Shown here in pieces: positions 33,471 through 46,688 of a stretch of DNA of 64,000 nucleotides. This stretch comes from Brevipalpus yothersi (taxonomy: Eukaryota; Arthropoda; Arachnida; Trombidiformes; Tenuipalpidae): positions 124,001 through 188,000 of the forward strand of contig QZCP01000823.1 of NCBI GenBank assembly GCA_003956705.1, read 5' to 3'. The first letter of the stretch is position 1. Each line of letters opens with the position of its first letter. The position numbers and the translations under genes were made by a program. The notes beneath the pieces were generated by a model. That model saw only the letters and a list, made by a program, of their open reading frames with translations, had not been told where the DNA came from and did not search any database.

Positions 33471-34832
33471 ATGAGTATAAACTCTGAATGTTAATTTGAA
33501 GAGTTATTTAGCTCTTCGCTCATTTTCAATAGTGAGGTACAAACAGATCATTAAAATGTTCTGACTTCAAATAGATAGAAATTCTGCATGGTGAAAGGAA
33601 ACTATTTCAAATCATGATCGAGCTCTCTCTGTTCATTAGAGGAATAGTTTGATGAAAGTTATCAGTACGAAAATAGGAATTTCTTTAAAATTGATGTTAT
33701 CATTACATTGAACATGTAACATTGAATTGAATGATCTAAAAGTAGGTTCATCTTTTCTCTCCGCACACAAAACTTTGGAATTAGAATTATGAATTGGTAT
33801 TTTCTGCTGCAAATAGCCATCAGTGTATAACTATCACAATGTTTTTTTTGTGAATAATTAAGATCAATACTCCATGTTCTTGCATTTCATTTTATGAGCA
33901 CAATAATTGAATGAAAATAGCATGATTTTGATGATGGCTGCTACAAATGAGTTAATTGCTTATGAAGCACCATTGAAATCTCAAGTTGGATCATTGTGAA
34001 ATCAATGAACCCACTTGTTCATTAATCAAAAGGTTATGAGTAGGGGATTATAGAGAATAATGGATTTATAAGCTATTAATACCTCAGCATCCCTATCAGA
34101 ATGGATTCAATAGGGGCATGCCGATGGATTATTTCAATACCTTTGAGGTAAATATTATATTTAACCCATTATCTCTACATTTTATTCTCCTCCCAAGAAG
34201 GAATATCCTCATCAAAGAGCGACATGTATTCTAACGGATTAGTTAGTTATTCTTGAAGATTTGTCTGAATTCTCCATCTACAAACGTGCTGATCTACTAG
34301 CCAAACTTGCATCTGAGCTGTGGAATTTCATTCCCTATCATTTTTTTATTCGACCCTCAGAAGACACAAACATTGATTAGAATTTCAAGCAAACCATCCA
34401 TTCCACCAACTTTTTTGGTAAGAAATCTCGTTAGCTTATTAGTTTATCCATCATTTCAAACCCCATTTAACGTGAACGTGTAATAAAAAAGAGAAACTGA
34501 AAAAAGCTATTGCTTGCAGAAAAAAGTCAGATGAAACAAACTTCGCGAGACCTATCAAAGAGCAAGAGCTTATCAACCCTCCAAACACTTCATTCTCTTC
34601 ACAAGAATATTGATCACTTATCACTACTTATTTGCATAGTGAGTTAGACTTGCAATTATTGATGAGTCGTTTTTTTGGTTTACACTATTGCATGTTCATT
34701 TTTTCAAAGCTTTCTTGTAAGAACCTTCCAAACTTATTTCTACGACATATTTAACCGTTTGATTACTTTGATTGTGATTGTCTCACATACAGTTGTTCAG
34801 AAGACGCAAAGTTTTTGCGAATATGTGTTAAA
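33471..34832. repeat. Spacer and upstream region of A9
   Basis: Highly similar to 38601-39948 (offset about 5.1 kb) and related to 46689-48512. Contains the family A upstream block with an exact ATTTGCAT at 34630-34637, 203 bp before the ATG. No gene seen. Confidence 0.65.
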
Positions 34833-36170
34833 ATGTCGTTCACGGTAAGATTTTAACCATGTTATCACTATTTTACCCTACACTAATCATCGTTTCGTTT
34901 GCAGATTGAATCGGTAAGAAGAGAGGAACTGAGAGAAGCTATCCGTGAATTTCTAAGCAATCGAAGTCAAAGAACAAGATTTGAGCAAGTGATTAAGAAA
35001 ATAATTGATGAAAATATTTGTAATCTCGATTTTCAAGCGAAAGATGAGGAGAAAGCTCCAAATTCCATGGTGTGTGTTGATAAAGAAAAACCAAACTACT
35101 CTGAGCCGAATGAACAGCTTCCTCAACCGTTTGTGAAAGATGAGAGAACAAACTCGGAAAGTTTCCGCGACTTTGATCTGGGAACATGGAAACCGAACTC
35201 ACTCCAATCTCCTAAGCAGATCAGGGAAGGATTGAATCAACCTTCGAATTTTGATGAGCCTGATCTCCGAAGTGAAGCCAGCATTAAAGGGCAGGTAAGT
35301 TCCAAGAAGATAGATAGAGAAGAATTCCGGATTCAAACTCTCAACGAAACCCGATCAATGTCCAGCGCTTGTCAGGAGAAGATTGCAATCAATTTGACCA
35401 ACGAGAATATCTATATTGATAGTAAAACTGGCTATGGATACCAAATTATTTATAAAGGGAAAGCCATTGATAAGAACCGTTTGAAACAGATTGCTGAAAT
35501 GAAAGCTCAAAAGACCAAGTGTGGATGGCTTCTGTGTAAGATTCATGAAGAATGTACTTTCTCGAAGCCTCCAAAAGAAGAAACAGAAAAGCAATTCAAC
35601 CACCGCTCCATGATGCACATCAGAGCTACTCTAGTTAAATATTTCTGCAGAATATGTCTTCATACATTCAGCTTTTCGTCAGGCTTAGTAACTCATCTGC
35701 GAAAGCACCTAAAACCAAGCCCCTCAAAACGTTCTGAGGGGCCAACAGGAGAAGTGGATACCAGTAAGATTACCCCCAAAATCATGCAACCTCGCCCAAA
35801 TTTATCATTAATTGATTTTCAAGGAAATTATAGACTAGAAATCACTAACCAAAATATGCATAGTTTCTCGGAATTCAACTGCAAATATCAGATATACTAC
35901 AGAGGCCAAGCCATCAGTAAAGATCAATTGAAGCAAATCATGGAGAGAAAGGTTATCAAATCGAAATCTGGATTATTTCTCTGCCCACTCCATGAAGACT
36001 GTCCATATTCGAGAGAGAAATTATCGGTTAGAAGAAAAAACAAATTCAACAAATGTGTTTTGGAACATACTGGAGCTGCTTTCATCACATATTTGTGTAG
36101 ACATTGTTTTCATAAATCCAATCGTTTGTGTAACATGCGTACACATCTCAGAATCCACTATAATGCATGA
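34833..36170 (+). CDS. Family A copy 9 (A9): two-module zinc-finger protein
   Basis: Join 34833-34844 and 34905-36170, 425 aa. Exon 1 reads MSFT (ATG to ACG at codon 4), shared with A11. The intron is 60 nt with a TTGCAG acceptor. Exon 2 starts IESVRREEL. Its DNA ATTGAATCGGTAAGA places a donor-like GTAAGA 9 nt into the exon. Module 1 has CKIHEEC and a CRICLHTF finger; module 2 has CPLHEDC and CRHCFHKSN. All ligands are present. Subtype with KITPKIMQPRPNLSLIDFQ linker. Partner of A11 in a ~5.1-kb duplication. Confidence 0.78.
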
Positions 36171-36681
36171 GAACTTATGAGTATAAACTGTTAATTTGAA
36201 GATTCATCCAGCTCTTTGCCCTTTTCAATAGTGAGGTACAAGTTGATCATCAAAATGTTCTGATTTCAATCAGAGCGATAGGAATTCTGCATGATGAATG
36301 GAAACTGGTATAAATCATGATTGAGCTCTCTCTGTTCATATGGGGAATCGTTTGATTGAGGTTATCAGTAGGAAAACATTAGAAATTTCTTAAATCATTA
36401 AAAAATATTGATGTTATGATGAACATTGAATTGAATGATCTGGAATCAGGCCCTTTCCTATTATTCCAGATGAAACACTTGCAAAAAATCGAAAAATTTC
36501 TCTCCTCTAAATTTTGCCTACCCATCACCCATCGAACTTGTGTTCTAAATCAACGTGAATTTTCGAATTAATTTTTTCAGAATCTATTTGATTATACCAT
36601 CGATGACCCCATATTCCTGTAAAAATCATCGAGATCAGAAAATTTTTTCATGCCAAATGCACGAACTTAACAGACACCCTT
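36171..36681. other. 3' spacer of A9, no gene seen
   Basis: The first part matches 41287-41590 after A11. The stretch from about 36460 to 36680 is AT-rich and not recognised. Confidence 0.5.
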
Positions 36682-36990
36682 ATACTATAAAGGACAACCA
36701 ATTGATAGATAAAAGTTGAAAATAATTCTCTAAACCATTGAAAACCAAGCCTGGCTGGTTAAACAGTCCTTTACACGATGATTGTGCTTACAGCAAAGCT
36801 CATGCAGATCCCCAGATACAAAGAGGAGGTCAATTTAATCAGCTTCTATTGAGATACATGTATTTCGAAAGTGCCTTCGCTAAATATCTGTGCTGACATT
36901 GCTATAGTAAGTTCAATTACTTTACAAATTTCCATGTTCATCTTGAAGACATTCTCAAGAATTATCAGATTGTTGCCAAAGTATTGTTTA
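36682..36990 (+). pseudogene. Dead family B module 2 fragment (b3)
   Basis: DNA resembles the last module of B1/B2 (YYKGQPID, LHDDC, EAHADP-like, HCYSKFNYFT) but has several stops and frame breaks. Both ends are truncated. Confidence 0.7.
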
Positions 36991-37380
36991 CTTTTAATGA
37001 CACTGAAAAAAAATAATTGGGATAGATTTCTTGCCAGCTGTCAACTCATCACATTCAATCAATGAGAGTCATGGATAAATGTTCACACACCAATTCTAGG
37101 GCCTTTTAATTGCTATGAATCGCTACTGATCATTTAGATTTTGGATGATTTTCAAAAAGTTCGTTGCTGAAAGTGAGAAACCATCTGGATCCCATTTCAT
37201 GGTAATGAATTGCGAAGAATGCTATCTCAAATATCTTTTCTGGTGAGAGACATCGTTAGCTTATCAGTTTGTCGACCATTCTAATTCTAACACAAAAAGG
37301 AGGAACTGAGAGCAGCTATTGCTTGTGTCAGATGAATTGAAGTTTGTGAGAAAGCTATTTATCAAAGAGAACGATAGGTA
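36991..37380. other. Mixed remnants of array spacer
   Basis: 37050-37220 is a decayed copy of the A+B spacer (TCAATGAGAGTCATG, CTACTGATCATTTAG). 37230-37375 resembles part of the family A upstream block up to TTTATCAAAGAGAACGATA. Confidence 0.55.
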
Positions 37381-38600
37381 GTAGTAGGAACGATAGTACA
37401 AGATTTAAGCAAGTGGTTGAGAAGATAATTGATGAAAATATTTGTAATCTAAATGGTCAAACGAAAGATGTACAACAAGTTCCAAATTCCAAGATGTGTA
37501 CTGACGAAAAGAAACGAAGTTACTGTGGTAAGGATGATCAGCTCTCCAAACAGTTGGTGAAGAATGGAGAAGTTCAACAACAAAAATCCCAGAATTATGA
37601 CCTGGAAACTTTGTGGGAACCTAATATTCTTCAATCTTCAAAGCGAACCAGGACAGAAACGAATTCACCTTCAAATTTTGATGAGCTTGATTTTGATAGT
37701 GAAGCTAGCATTGAAATACAAGAAAGTTTCAAGATGATAGATGCAGGAGACTTTCGTGAAATTGATAGCGAGACCAAATCGATGCCCAGCGGTAGTCAGA
37801 AGAAGATGAGAGTCAATCTAACTGATGAGAATATCTATGTTGATGAAGCAACTGGCTGTGAATACCAAATTATTTATCAACGGAAAGCTATTGATGAAAA
37901 CTGTTTGCAACAAATCTCTGAAGCAAAAACTCGAAGGACAAAAAATGGATGGCTCCTCTGTGAGATTCATGATGAATGCAGCTATTCGAAACCTCCAAAA
38001 GAAGAAAAATCAAGCAGAAAGCAAAATCGATTCAATCAAAACTCCAAAAGACACATCAGAGCTTTCTTAGTTAAATATTTTTGTAGAGTATGTCTTCGTA
38101 CATTCAGCTATTCAACAAGCCCAGTCTCTCATCTAAGAGGGCACTCAAATGCAACAAATATGCCAACTTCTCCGATATCGAGGGGAAAAGTGAAAAGGGT
38201 TACTTCAAAAAGCATGCCACCTCATCCGAATTCACCCATGATGGACTATCAAGGCAAATACAAACTTCAACTGACTGATGAAAATATACAGACTGTGGGT
38301 ACCATTGACTATAAATACCAAATCTACTACAAAGGGCAAGCTATCAGCAAAGATCAATTGAAGCGAATCATGGTGAAAAAGGTTATTAAATTGAAATCTG
38401 GATTATTTCTATGTCCACTCCATGAAGACTGCCCATATTCAAGAGAGAATTCATCGATAAAATTTAGATCTGTATTCTCTAAAGCAGTTTTGAGACACAC
38501 TGGAGCTGCTTTCATTACATATTTATGCAGACATTGCTTTCGTAAATTTAATCTCTTGTGTAACATTTATGCACATCTCAGAATCCACTATGATCCATGA
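37381..38600 (+). pseudogene. Family A copy 10 (A10), lacks first exon
   Basis: The upstream block is joined directly (near 37385) to exon 2 at the codons for STRFKQV. About 400 bp with the octamer site, exon 1, the intron and the start of exon 2 are missing. No ATG lies between the in-frame stop at 37347-37349 and the family sequence. Beyond that the frame is open for about 400 codons with both modules and all zinc ligands intact (CEIHDEC, CRVCLRTF, CPLHEDC, CRHCFRKFN). It could make a shortened protein from an internal ATG, but loss of the normal start makes a pseudogene more likely. It is the closest relative of the A8 right part. Confidence 0.7.
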
Positions 38601-39948
38601 AAACTTATGAGTATAAACTCTGGATGTTAATTTGAAGAGTTATTCAGCTCTTCGCTCATTTTCAATAGTGAGGTACAAATAGACCACCAAAATGTTCTGA
38701 CTTCAATTAGATAGAAATTCTGCTTGGTGAATGGAAACTGATTTAAATCATGATCGATCTCTCTCTGTTCATTAGAGAAAGTGTTTGATGAGAGTTATCA
38801 GTACGAAAATAGGAATTTCTTTAAAATTGATGTTATTATTAACATTGAATTGAATTATCTGAAAGTAGGTTCATCTTTTTCCTCGCACACAAAATTTTGG
38901 AATTAGAATTTTGAATTGGTATTTTCTGCTGCAAAAAGTCATCAGTGTATGACTATCACAATGGTTTTTTTGTGAATAAGTAAGACCAATACTTCATGTT
39001 CTTGCATCTCATTTTATGAGCACAATAATTGAATGAAAGTAGCATGATTTTGATGATGGCTGATACAAATGAGTGAATTGCTCATGATGCACCATTGAAA
39101 TCTCAAGTTGGATCATTGTGAAATCAATAAACCCACTTCTTCATTGATCAAAAGGTTTTGAGTAGGGGATTATTGAGAATAATGGATTAATAAGTTATTA
39201 ATACCTCAGCATTCCTATCGGAATTAATTTCACAGGGGGCATTTCGATAGATTATATAAATACCCTTGAGGTGAATATTTATATAAACCTATTATTTCTA
39301 CATTTCATTCGCCTCCCAAAAACGGGATGTCCTTATCGAAGATTGACACATATTCTAACGGATTAATAAGTTATTCTTGAAGATTTGTCTGAGCTCTCCA
39401 TCTACAAACGTGCTGATCTACTAGCCATACTTTCATCTGACCTTCAAAATTTCATACCTATCATTTTCGTATTCTACCCTCAGAAGACACAAACATTGAT
39501 CAGAATTTCAAGCAAACCATCCATTCACCAACTTTTTTGATAAGAAGTCTCGTTAGCTTATTAGTTTATCCATCATTTCAAACCCCATTTAACGTGACCG
39601 TGTAAATAGAAAGAGAAACTGAAAAAAACTATTGCTTGCATAAAAAGGTCGGATGAAATAAACTTTGTGACACCTATCTATCAGCAAGAGCTTATCAACC
39701 TTCCCAACACTTCATTCTCTCTACAAAAATATTGATCACTTATCACTACTTGTTTGCATAGTGAGTTAGATTTGCAATTATTGATGAGTCGTTTCTTTGG
39801 TTTGCACCATTGCGTGTTCTCAAAGCTTTCTTGTGAGAACCTTTCAAACTTTTTTCTACGACATATTTAACCGTTTGATTACTTTGATTGTGGTCGTCTC
39901 ACATACAGTTGTTCAGAAGACGCAAAGCTTTCGCAAATTTGTGTTAAA
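38601..39948. repeat. Spacer and upstream region of A11
   Basis: Near-duplicate of 33471-34832. The octamer position reads GTTTGCAT here. No gene seen. Confidence 0.65.
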
Positions 39949-41286
39949 ATGTCGTTCACGGTAAGATTTTAACCATGTTATCCCTATTTTACCCCATACT
40001 AATCATCGTTTCGTGTGCAGATTGAATCGGTAAAAAGAGAGGAACTGGAAGAAGCTGTTTGTGAACTTCTAAGCAATCGAAATCAAAGAACAAGATTTGA
40101 GCAAGTGGTTAAGAAAATAATTGATGAAAATATATGTAATCTCAATGTTCAAACGAAAGATGACAAGAAAGCTTCAAATTCTATGGTGTGTGTTGATGAA
40201 GGGAGATCAAGTTACTCTGAGCTGGATGAACAGCTCCCTCAACCGTTTGTGAAAGATGAGAGAACAAACTTGGAAAATTTTGGTGACTTTGATCTTGAAA
40301 CATGGAAACCTAACTCACTCCAATCTCTTAGGCGAATCAGGGAAGAATTGAATCAACCTTCGAATTTTGATGAGCCTGATCTCCGAAGTAAAGCAAGCAT
40401 TAAAGGGCAAGTAAGTTCCAAGAGGATAGATGAAGAAGAATTCCGGATTCAAACTCTCAACGAGACCAGATCAATGCCCGGCGCTTTTCCGAAGAAGATT
40501 GCAATCAATTTGACCAATGAGAATATCTATATTGATAGTACAACTGGCTATGGATATCAAATTATTTATCAAGGGAAAGCCATTGATAAGAACCTTTTGA
40601 AACAGATTGCTAAAACAAAAGCTCAGAAGACAAAGTGTGGATGGCTTCTCTGTAAGATTCATGATGAATGTACTTTCTCAAAGCCTCCAGAAGAAGGAAC
40701 AGGAGATGTATTCAATACTCGCTCCATGATGCACATCAGAGCTACTCTAGTTAGATATTTTTGCAGAGTATGTCTCAATACATTCAGCTATTCGTCAGGG
40801 CCAGTATTTCATCTAAGAAAGCACCTTAAACCAAGCCCCTTGAAAAATTCTGAGGGGCCAACAGGAGAAGAAGATTCCAAGAAGATTACGCCCAAAATCA
40901 TGCAACCTCGTCCAGATTTATCATTAATTGATTTTCAAGGGAAATATAGAATAAAACTCACCAACCAGAATATGCATAGTTTCTCGGAATTCAACTGTAA
41001 ATATCAGATCTATTACAAAGGTCAAGCTATCGATAAAGATCAATTGAAGCAAATCATGGAGAAAAAGGTTATCAAATTGAAATCTGGATACTTTCTCTGC
41101 CCACTCCATGAAGACTGTCCATATTCGAGAGAGAAATCATCGATAAAAAGCAAACACCAATTCAATCGAGCTGTTTTGATTCATACTGGAGCTGCTTTCA
41201 TCACGTATCTGTGTAGACACTGCTTTCATAAATTCAATCGTTTGTGTGCCATATGTACACATCTCAGAATTCACTATGATTCATGA
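39949..41286 (+). CDS. Family A copy 11 (A11): two-module zinc-finger protein
   Basis: Join 39949-39960 (MSFT) and 40021-41286, 425 aa. The intron is 60 nt and ends GTGCAG. Exon 2 starts IESVKREEL. Closest to A9 through the whole length. Module 1 has CKIHDEC and CRVCLNTFSY; module 2 has CPLHEDC and CRHCFHKFN. All ligands are present and no lesion is seen. The pair A9/A11 and their flanks show a recent block duplication. Confidence 0.78.
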
Positions 41287-41772
41287 GAACTCATGAGTAT
41301 GAACTCTAAATGTGGATTTGAAGAGTCATTCAGCTCTTTGTTCACTTCCACTAGTGTCAATGGGGAACAAATTGACCATTAAAATGTTTCAATTTCAATA
41401 GAGCGATAGGAATTCTCCATTATTTATGGAAACTGATATAAATCATGATCGAGCTCTCTCTCTGTTCATATGAGGAATCGTTTGATTGAGGTTATCAGTA
41501 GGGAAACATTAGGAATTTCTTGAATCATTACAAAATATTGATGTTATGATAAACATTGAATTCAAATGATCTCTAATCAGGCTCTTTCCTATTCCATCGC
41601 ACTAAAATTTTTTAAAAATTTTTAAGAATTTCGAATTGGTATTTTTTGTTGCAAATAGTGTATGACCCATTTACAATGGTCAGAATTTTAGGCATCCCAT
41701 TCTTAATGTCCTTTTTGGTCAGAAGTCTCGTTAGCTTATTAGTTTATCCATCATCTCAATTCCCATTTTACG
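41287..41772. other. 3' spacer of A11 and remnant upstream block
   Basis: 41287-41590 matches the A9 3' spacer. 41670-41772 resembles the start of a family A upstream region (CTCGTTAGCTTATTAGTTTA), which is then joined to A12. No gene seen. Confidence 0.5.
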
Positions 41773-42057
41773 GGACTGGCTATCGATAAGGGTCGATTTA
41801 AGCAAATCGTGGAGAGAAAAGTCATAAAATTGAAATCTGGATGCTTTCTCTGTCCACTCCATGGAGACTGTCCATTTTCGAGGGTTTCAAGAAACAAACC
41901 TATTCACAAATCTAAAGTGCTACTACATACTGTAATGGCTTTCATTATGTACTTATGCAGATACTGTTTTCACAAAGCTAATCATCCAGCTTCGATGCAT
42001 AATCATCTGAAGCTTGAAATCCCTGAATTGTTATGTGTTTCGAAAAATGTTAACTAG
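41773..42057 (+). pseudogene. Family A copy 12 (A12), module 2 fragment
   Basis: The upstream block jumps straight into the middle of module 2 (GLAIDKGRFKQI). CPLHGDC and CRYCFHKAN are present, but a small deletion at the end removes the last His of the C2H2 finger (HLKLE where sisters read HLKLH). No start and no module 1. Closest to A7 (RVSxNKPI, HPASMHNHLKL). Confidence 0.75.
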
Positions 42058-42659
42058 CTGTGAAAAGTTTTCAACAATTAAGCAGAGATAGAGGCACGTG
42101 CTTATCGATGGTCAATACTGATAATCTTAGATTTGTGATATAGATTAGAACTCATTAACCCCTCAATTTTTCTACTCACACCAAATATAAAGTAATTGCC
42201 AAGGATTCACATGCATTTTAAAGGAGTAATTAATTAATCACTTTCGAAGATTATGTCGAAACCTTCTGCGTCAGTTAACAGCCATTTTAATTTTAACCCA
42301 AAGAAGAGGGACTAAGAGCAGCTATTGCATGCAAAAAGGGTCAGATAAATCGAACTTTGTGTGAACATTTCATCAGGGAGAACGATATGAAAAGCTTATC
42401 ATCCCTCTACATACTCTTCATAAGTATATTTCGTCTCTTATCACTACTTGTTTGCGTAGTGAATTGGACTTGGAAATGAATGTTGATAGGTCGTTTCTTT
42501 GGTTTACACACCAGTGTATACATTATTTAATGCTTTCATGTGAAAATCTTTCAAAGTTATTTTTCCGACTTATTCAAACCGGTTGATCACTTCCATTGTG
42601 AAAGATTGTCTCTCCTTCAGATGCTCACAGAACGTAAAGCATTCACGAATTCATTGAAA
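42058..42659. promoter_or_regulatory. Spacer and upstream region of A13
   Basis: 42058-42270 matches the spacer after A7; the rest is the family A upstream block, closest to that of A8. The octamer position reads GTTTGCGT. No gene seen. Confidence 0.5.
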
Positions 42660-43994
42660 ATGTCTTTCATGGTAAGAATTTCACATTTGAATGACTGTTT
42701 TATTTTACACTAATCATCGTTTTGGGTACAGATTGAATTGGCTAGAAGAGAGGAGCTGAGAGAAGCTATCCGTGAATTTCTTAGCGATCGTCATCAAAGT
42801 ACAGGATTTAAGAGAGTCATCAGGAAAATAATTGATGAAAATATTTGTAATCTCAATGTCCAAACGAAAGATGACGACCAAACCTCAGATTCCAGGATGT
42901 TCACTGGCGAAGGGAAACCAAGTCACTGTAGAGAGGATGATCAGCTTTCTGACCAGTTTGTAATAGATGAAGAAGTTCACCAGGAAGAATCTCAGAGGTA
43001 TAAGCGGGATAAATCGTGCAAACCTAACATCCTTCAATCTTCAAAACGAACAAGGAAAGAATTGAAACCATTTTCAAATTCCGATGAGCTTGAACTCAGA
43101 AGTGAAACCAGCGTTAACATAAAGAGAAGTTCCAAGATGATAGGTGCAGAAAACTCTCGAGAGACTGATAACGAGACCAAATCAATGCCCAGCGATTGTC
43201 AGGAGAAGATGAAAGTTAATTCTACTAATGAGAATATCTATATTGATAATGCAACTGGTCATGGATACCAAATTATCCATCAAGGCAAAGCTATCGATAA
43301 AGATTGTTTGCAACAAATCTCTGAAGCAAAAACTCTGAGGACAAAAAATGGATGGCTTCTTTGTACGGTTCATGATGAGTGTACTTTTTCGATGCCTCCA
43401 AGAAAAGAGATGTCAATTAGCAAGCAGAATCAATTTAATCAAAGCTCAGTTAGGCACATCAGAACTTCTTTAGTTAAATATTTTTGCCGAGTATGTCTTC
43501 ATACATTCAGCTTTTCGATAAACCCAGTATCTCATCTAAAAAAGCACTCGAGAGCAGAAGATGTACTAACTTTTCTGAAAACAGGGAGAAGAGTGAGAAG
43601 AGTCACTCCGGAAAACATGGCACCTCATCCAAAGATATTGTTGATGGACTATCAAGGCAAATACAAACTTCAACTGACTGATGAGAATATGCAGACTTTA
43701 TCTTCGATTGGCTATAAATATCAGATCTACTATAAAGGACTGGCTATTGATAAGGACCGATTGAAGCAAATCATGGAGAGAAAGGCCATAAAGTTGGAAT
43801 CTGGATCATTTCTCTGCCCACTTCATGAAGACTGTCCATATTCCAGCGTTCCAAAAAACAAGCCTCTACACAAATCTCATGTGCTAATACATACTGCAAT
43901 GGATTTCATCACGTACTTATGCAGATACTGTTTTTACAAAGCTAATCATCCAGCTTCGATACAGGCCCATTTGAGATTCCATCAAATCCATTAA
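42660..43994 (+). CDS. Family A copy 13 (A13): two-module zinc-finger protein
   Basis: Join 42660-42671 (MSFM) and 42732-43994, 424 aa. The intron is 60 nt. Exon 2 starts IELARREEL. Module 1 has CTVHDEC and a CRVCLHTFSFS finger; module 2 has CPLHEDC and CRYCFYKAN. All zinc ligands are present. The linker includes VPKNKPLHKS, as in A6. No lesion seen. Confidence 0.78.
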
Positions 43995-44440
43995 TTGTAA
44001 TGTAAATCGAAGAGTGTCAACTGATTGTCAACAGTTTCTTAACAATTGTAATTGGACAGAGATGAAGGTAAGGCCTCCGATGGTCAAAATCGATAATCTC
44101 GAATTCTCAAAATAGATTAGAACTCATTAACCCATTAATTTTTCTACTCACATCTAATATAAGGTAATTACCGAGGATTCACATGCATTTTAACAGAGTA
44201 ATTGATCGATCATTTTCAAAGATTCTGTCGAAACCTTCTGCAAACATACGTGCTAACCTGATAGGAAAACTTTCATTTGAGCTGTAATATTTTATTCCTA
44301 TTATTTCCCATGATTGGTCCGTTCACAGTTGTAAGAGTTTCAAATAATCTGCATGAAATATTCTTTTTGATAAGAAATATCGTTAGCTCATCATTTCAAT
44401 TTCTCCAATTTCTCGGAAGATGAAATTTTTATCTGGGATG
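43995..44440. other. 3' spacer of A13, no gene seen
   Basis: Resembles 27850-28230 and 59220-59570 (shared ATTCTTTTTGATAAGAAATATCGTTAGCTCATC-like stretch). It leads into b4 through the same junction used at b5. Confidence 0.5.
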
Positions 44441-44900
44441 AAGCATGGGATTGACATCCTGGCACCAGTCCCGAATCGAAATCATGAGAGGTCTGAAAAA
44501 CATTAGGATCAATCTGACAGACAAAAATGTCTGTAATCTTTCGAAAAGTGGGTGCAAGTATCAAATATACTATAAAGGACAACCGATTAATAGAGAAGAG
44601 TTGAAAGAAATTCTGGCCTCTAAACCATTGAAAACCAAGCCTGGTTGGTTTATCAGTCCTTTACACGATGATCGTGTTTACAACGAAGCTCATGCAGATC
44701 CCGAGATGCATAGAATAGGTCAATCTAATCAGCCTTCATTGAGATATTTCGAAAGTGCCTTCGCTGCATATTTATGTCGGCATTGCTACTGTAAGTTCAA
44801 TTACTTAACAAATTTCTATGTTCATCTGAAAAACACTCTCAAGAATGATCGGATTGTTTCCAAAACAATGTCTTGTCATGTTCCAGAATAGAATTTTTAG
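44441..44900 (+). pseudogene. Family B fragment with fused modules (b4)
   Basis: Begins in the middle of the B frame (LAPVPNRNHE-like DNA, then SRIEIMRGLKNIRINLTDKN). It reads the start of module 1 up to GCKYQIYYKG, then switches to module 2 (QPINREELKEIL), as expected from unequal crossing-over at that shared motif. Zinc ligands are lost: the CPLHDDC position reads SPLHDDR and the final finger ends HLKNTL. No start codon of its own. Confidence 0.75.
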
Positions 44901-45341
44901 AAAATAAAAGGAAACACGACAAGATAAAAGATTGAGAATACATTGTATTAATTTTTTATTAGAAACAGTTTCCATTCCACAACCGAAACCATTCTAATTC
45001 TGACTTGAAAAGAGGATTTGAAAGCAGCTATTGCTTGTGACGAGTGTCAGATGAATCAGATGAGCTATTTATCAGAAAGGTCGATGTGGAGAGCTTATCT
45101 ACTCTTGCACCCGTCACCATTGTTTAATCACTGCTTATTTGCATAGTTAAGAAGACTCGCAATTAGATGTTGATGAGCCGTTCCTCTGGTTTACACCACA
45201 GTGAATTCATTCTTTCGAATTTTTTGTTGGGAGCTCGCAAAGATATAACAAATTTGAACTAACTTAGTACTTTTATTGTGAATGATTGTCTCATATACAG
45301 TTGTTTATTTGTTGATGGGGAGCTGATAAACTTATTTCAAA
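44901..45341. promoter_or_regulatory. Upstream region of A14
   Basis: Family A upstream block, with an exact ATTTGCAT octamer at 45137-45144, 205 bp before the ATG. No gene seen. Confidence 0.5.
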
Positions 45342-46688
45342 ATGTCGTTCATAGTAAGAGATGTCATTGTTTCACCATTATATCACTATTTCACCTGATC
45401 ATCTTTCCGTGCACAGATTGAATTTGCTAGAAGAGAGGAACTGAGAGAAGCTATCCGTGAATTTCTAAGCAATCGAAATCAAAGTACAAGATTTAAGCAA
45501 GTGGTTGAGAAGATAATTGATGAAAATATTTGTAATCTAAATGGTCAAACGAAAGATGTACAACAAATTCCAAATTTCAAGATATGTACTGACGAAAAGA
45601 AACGAAAATACTGTGGAAAGGATGATCAGCTTTACAAACAGGTTGTGAAAGATGGAGAAGTTCACCAAAAAAAATCTCAGAATTATGACTTGAAAACTTT
45701 GTGGAAACCTAATATCCTCCAATCTTCGAAGCGAACCAGGGAAGAAAAGGATCCATCTTCAAATTCTGATGTGCTTGATCTCGAGAGTTATACCAAAATT
45801 AATAAACAGAAAAATTACAAGATGATAGATGTAGAAGAATTTCGAGAAACTATTAACGAGACCGAATCAATGCCCAGCGGTTGCAAGAGGAAGATAAGAA
45901 TCAATTTGAACGATGAGAATATCTATATTGACAAATCAACCGGCTTTGAATACCAAATTTTTCATCAACGAAAAGCTATTGATAACAACTGTTTGCAACA
46001 AATCACTCGAGCAAACTCTCGTAAGACAAAGTGTGGATACCTTCTCTGTACGGTTCATGATGAGTGTACTTTTTCAAAACCTCCAGAAAAAGAAAACTCA
46101 AGAAGAGAGCATGATCAATTCAATCAAAGCTCCAAGAGGCACATCAGAACTTCTCTAGTTGAATATTTTTGCCGAGTATGTCTCCATACATTCCGCTATT
46201 CGAGAAGCCCAGTATTTCATCTAAGAAGGCACTCAAAGGCAACAAATATGACAACTCATCAGATATTGGAGAGAAAAGTGAAAAAGGTTACTCCAAAAAG
46301 CATGCTACCTCATCCAAAGCTATCGTTAATGGACTATCAAGGCAAATACAAACTTGAACTGTCCGATGAGAATATACAGACTATATCTACCACTGGCTAT
46401 AAATACCAGATCTACTACAAAGGTCAAGCTATCGATGAAGATCAATTGAAGCAAATCGAGGAGAGAAAGGTTATCAAATTGGAATCTGGATTATTTTTCT
46501 GCCCGCTTCATGAAGACTGTTCTTATTCGAGAGTGAAATTATCGATAAAAAGTAGATCCCAATTCAATCAAAGAGTTTCAAGGCATATTGGAGCTGCTTT
46601 TATCACATATTTGTGTAGACATTGTTTCCATGAATTCAGTTATCCGGGTAACATATATAGACATTTCAAACTTCATCATAATCCATGA
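45342..46688 (+). CDS. Family A copy 14 (A14): two-module zinc-finger protein
   Basis: Join 45342-45353 and 45417-46688, 427 aa. Exon 1 reads MSFI and the intron is 63 nt. Exon 2 starts IEFARREEL. The N-terminal 100 codons are very close to A10. Module 1 has CTVHDEC and a CRVCLHTFRYS finger. Module 2 has CPLHEDC and CRHCFHEFS, so it combines the 'MDYQGKYKLEL' linker subtype with the 'CRHC' C-terminal subtype. All ligands are present. Confidence 0.78.
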
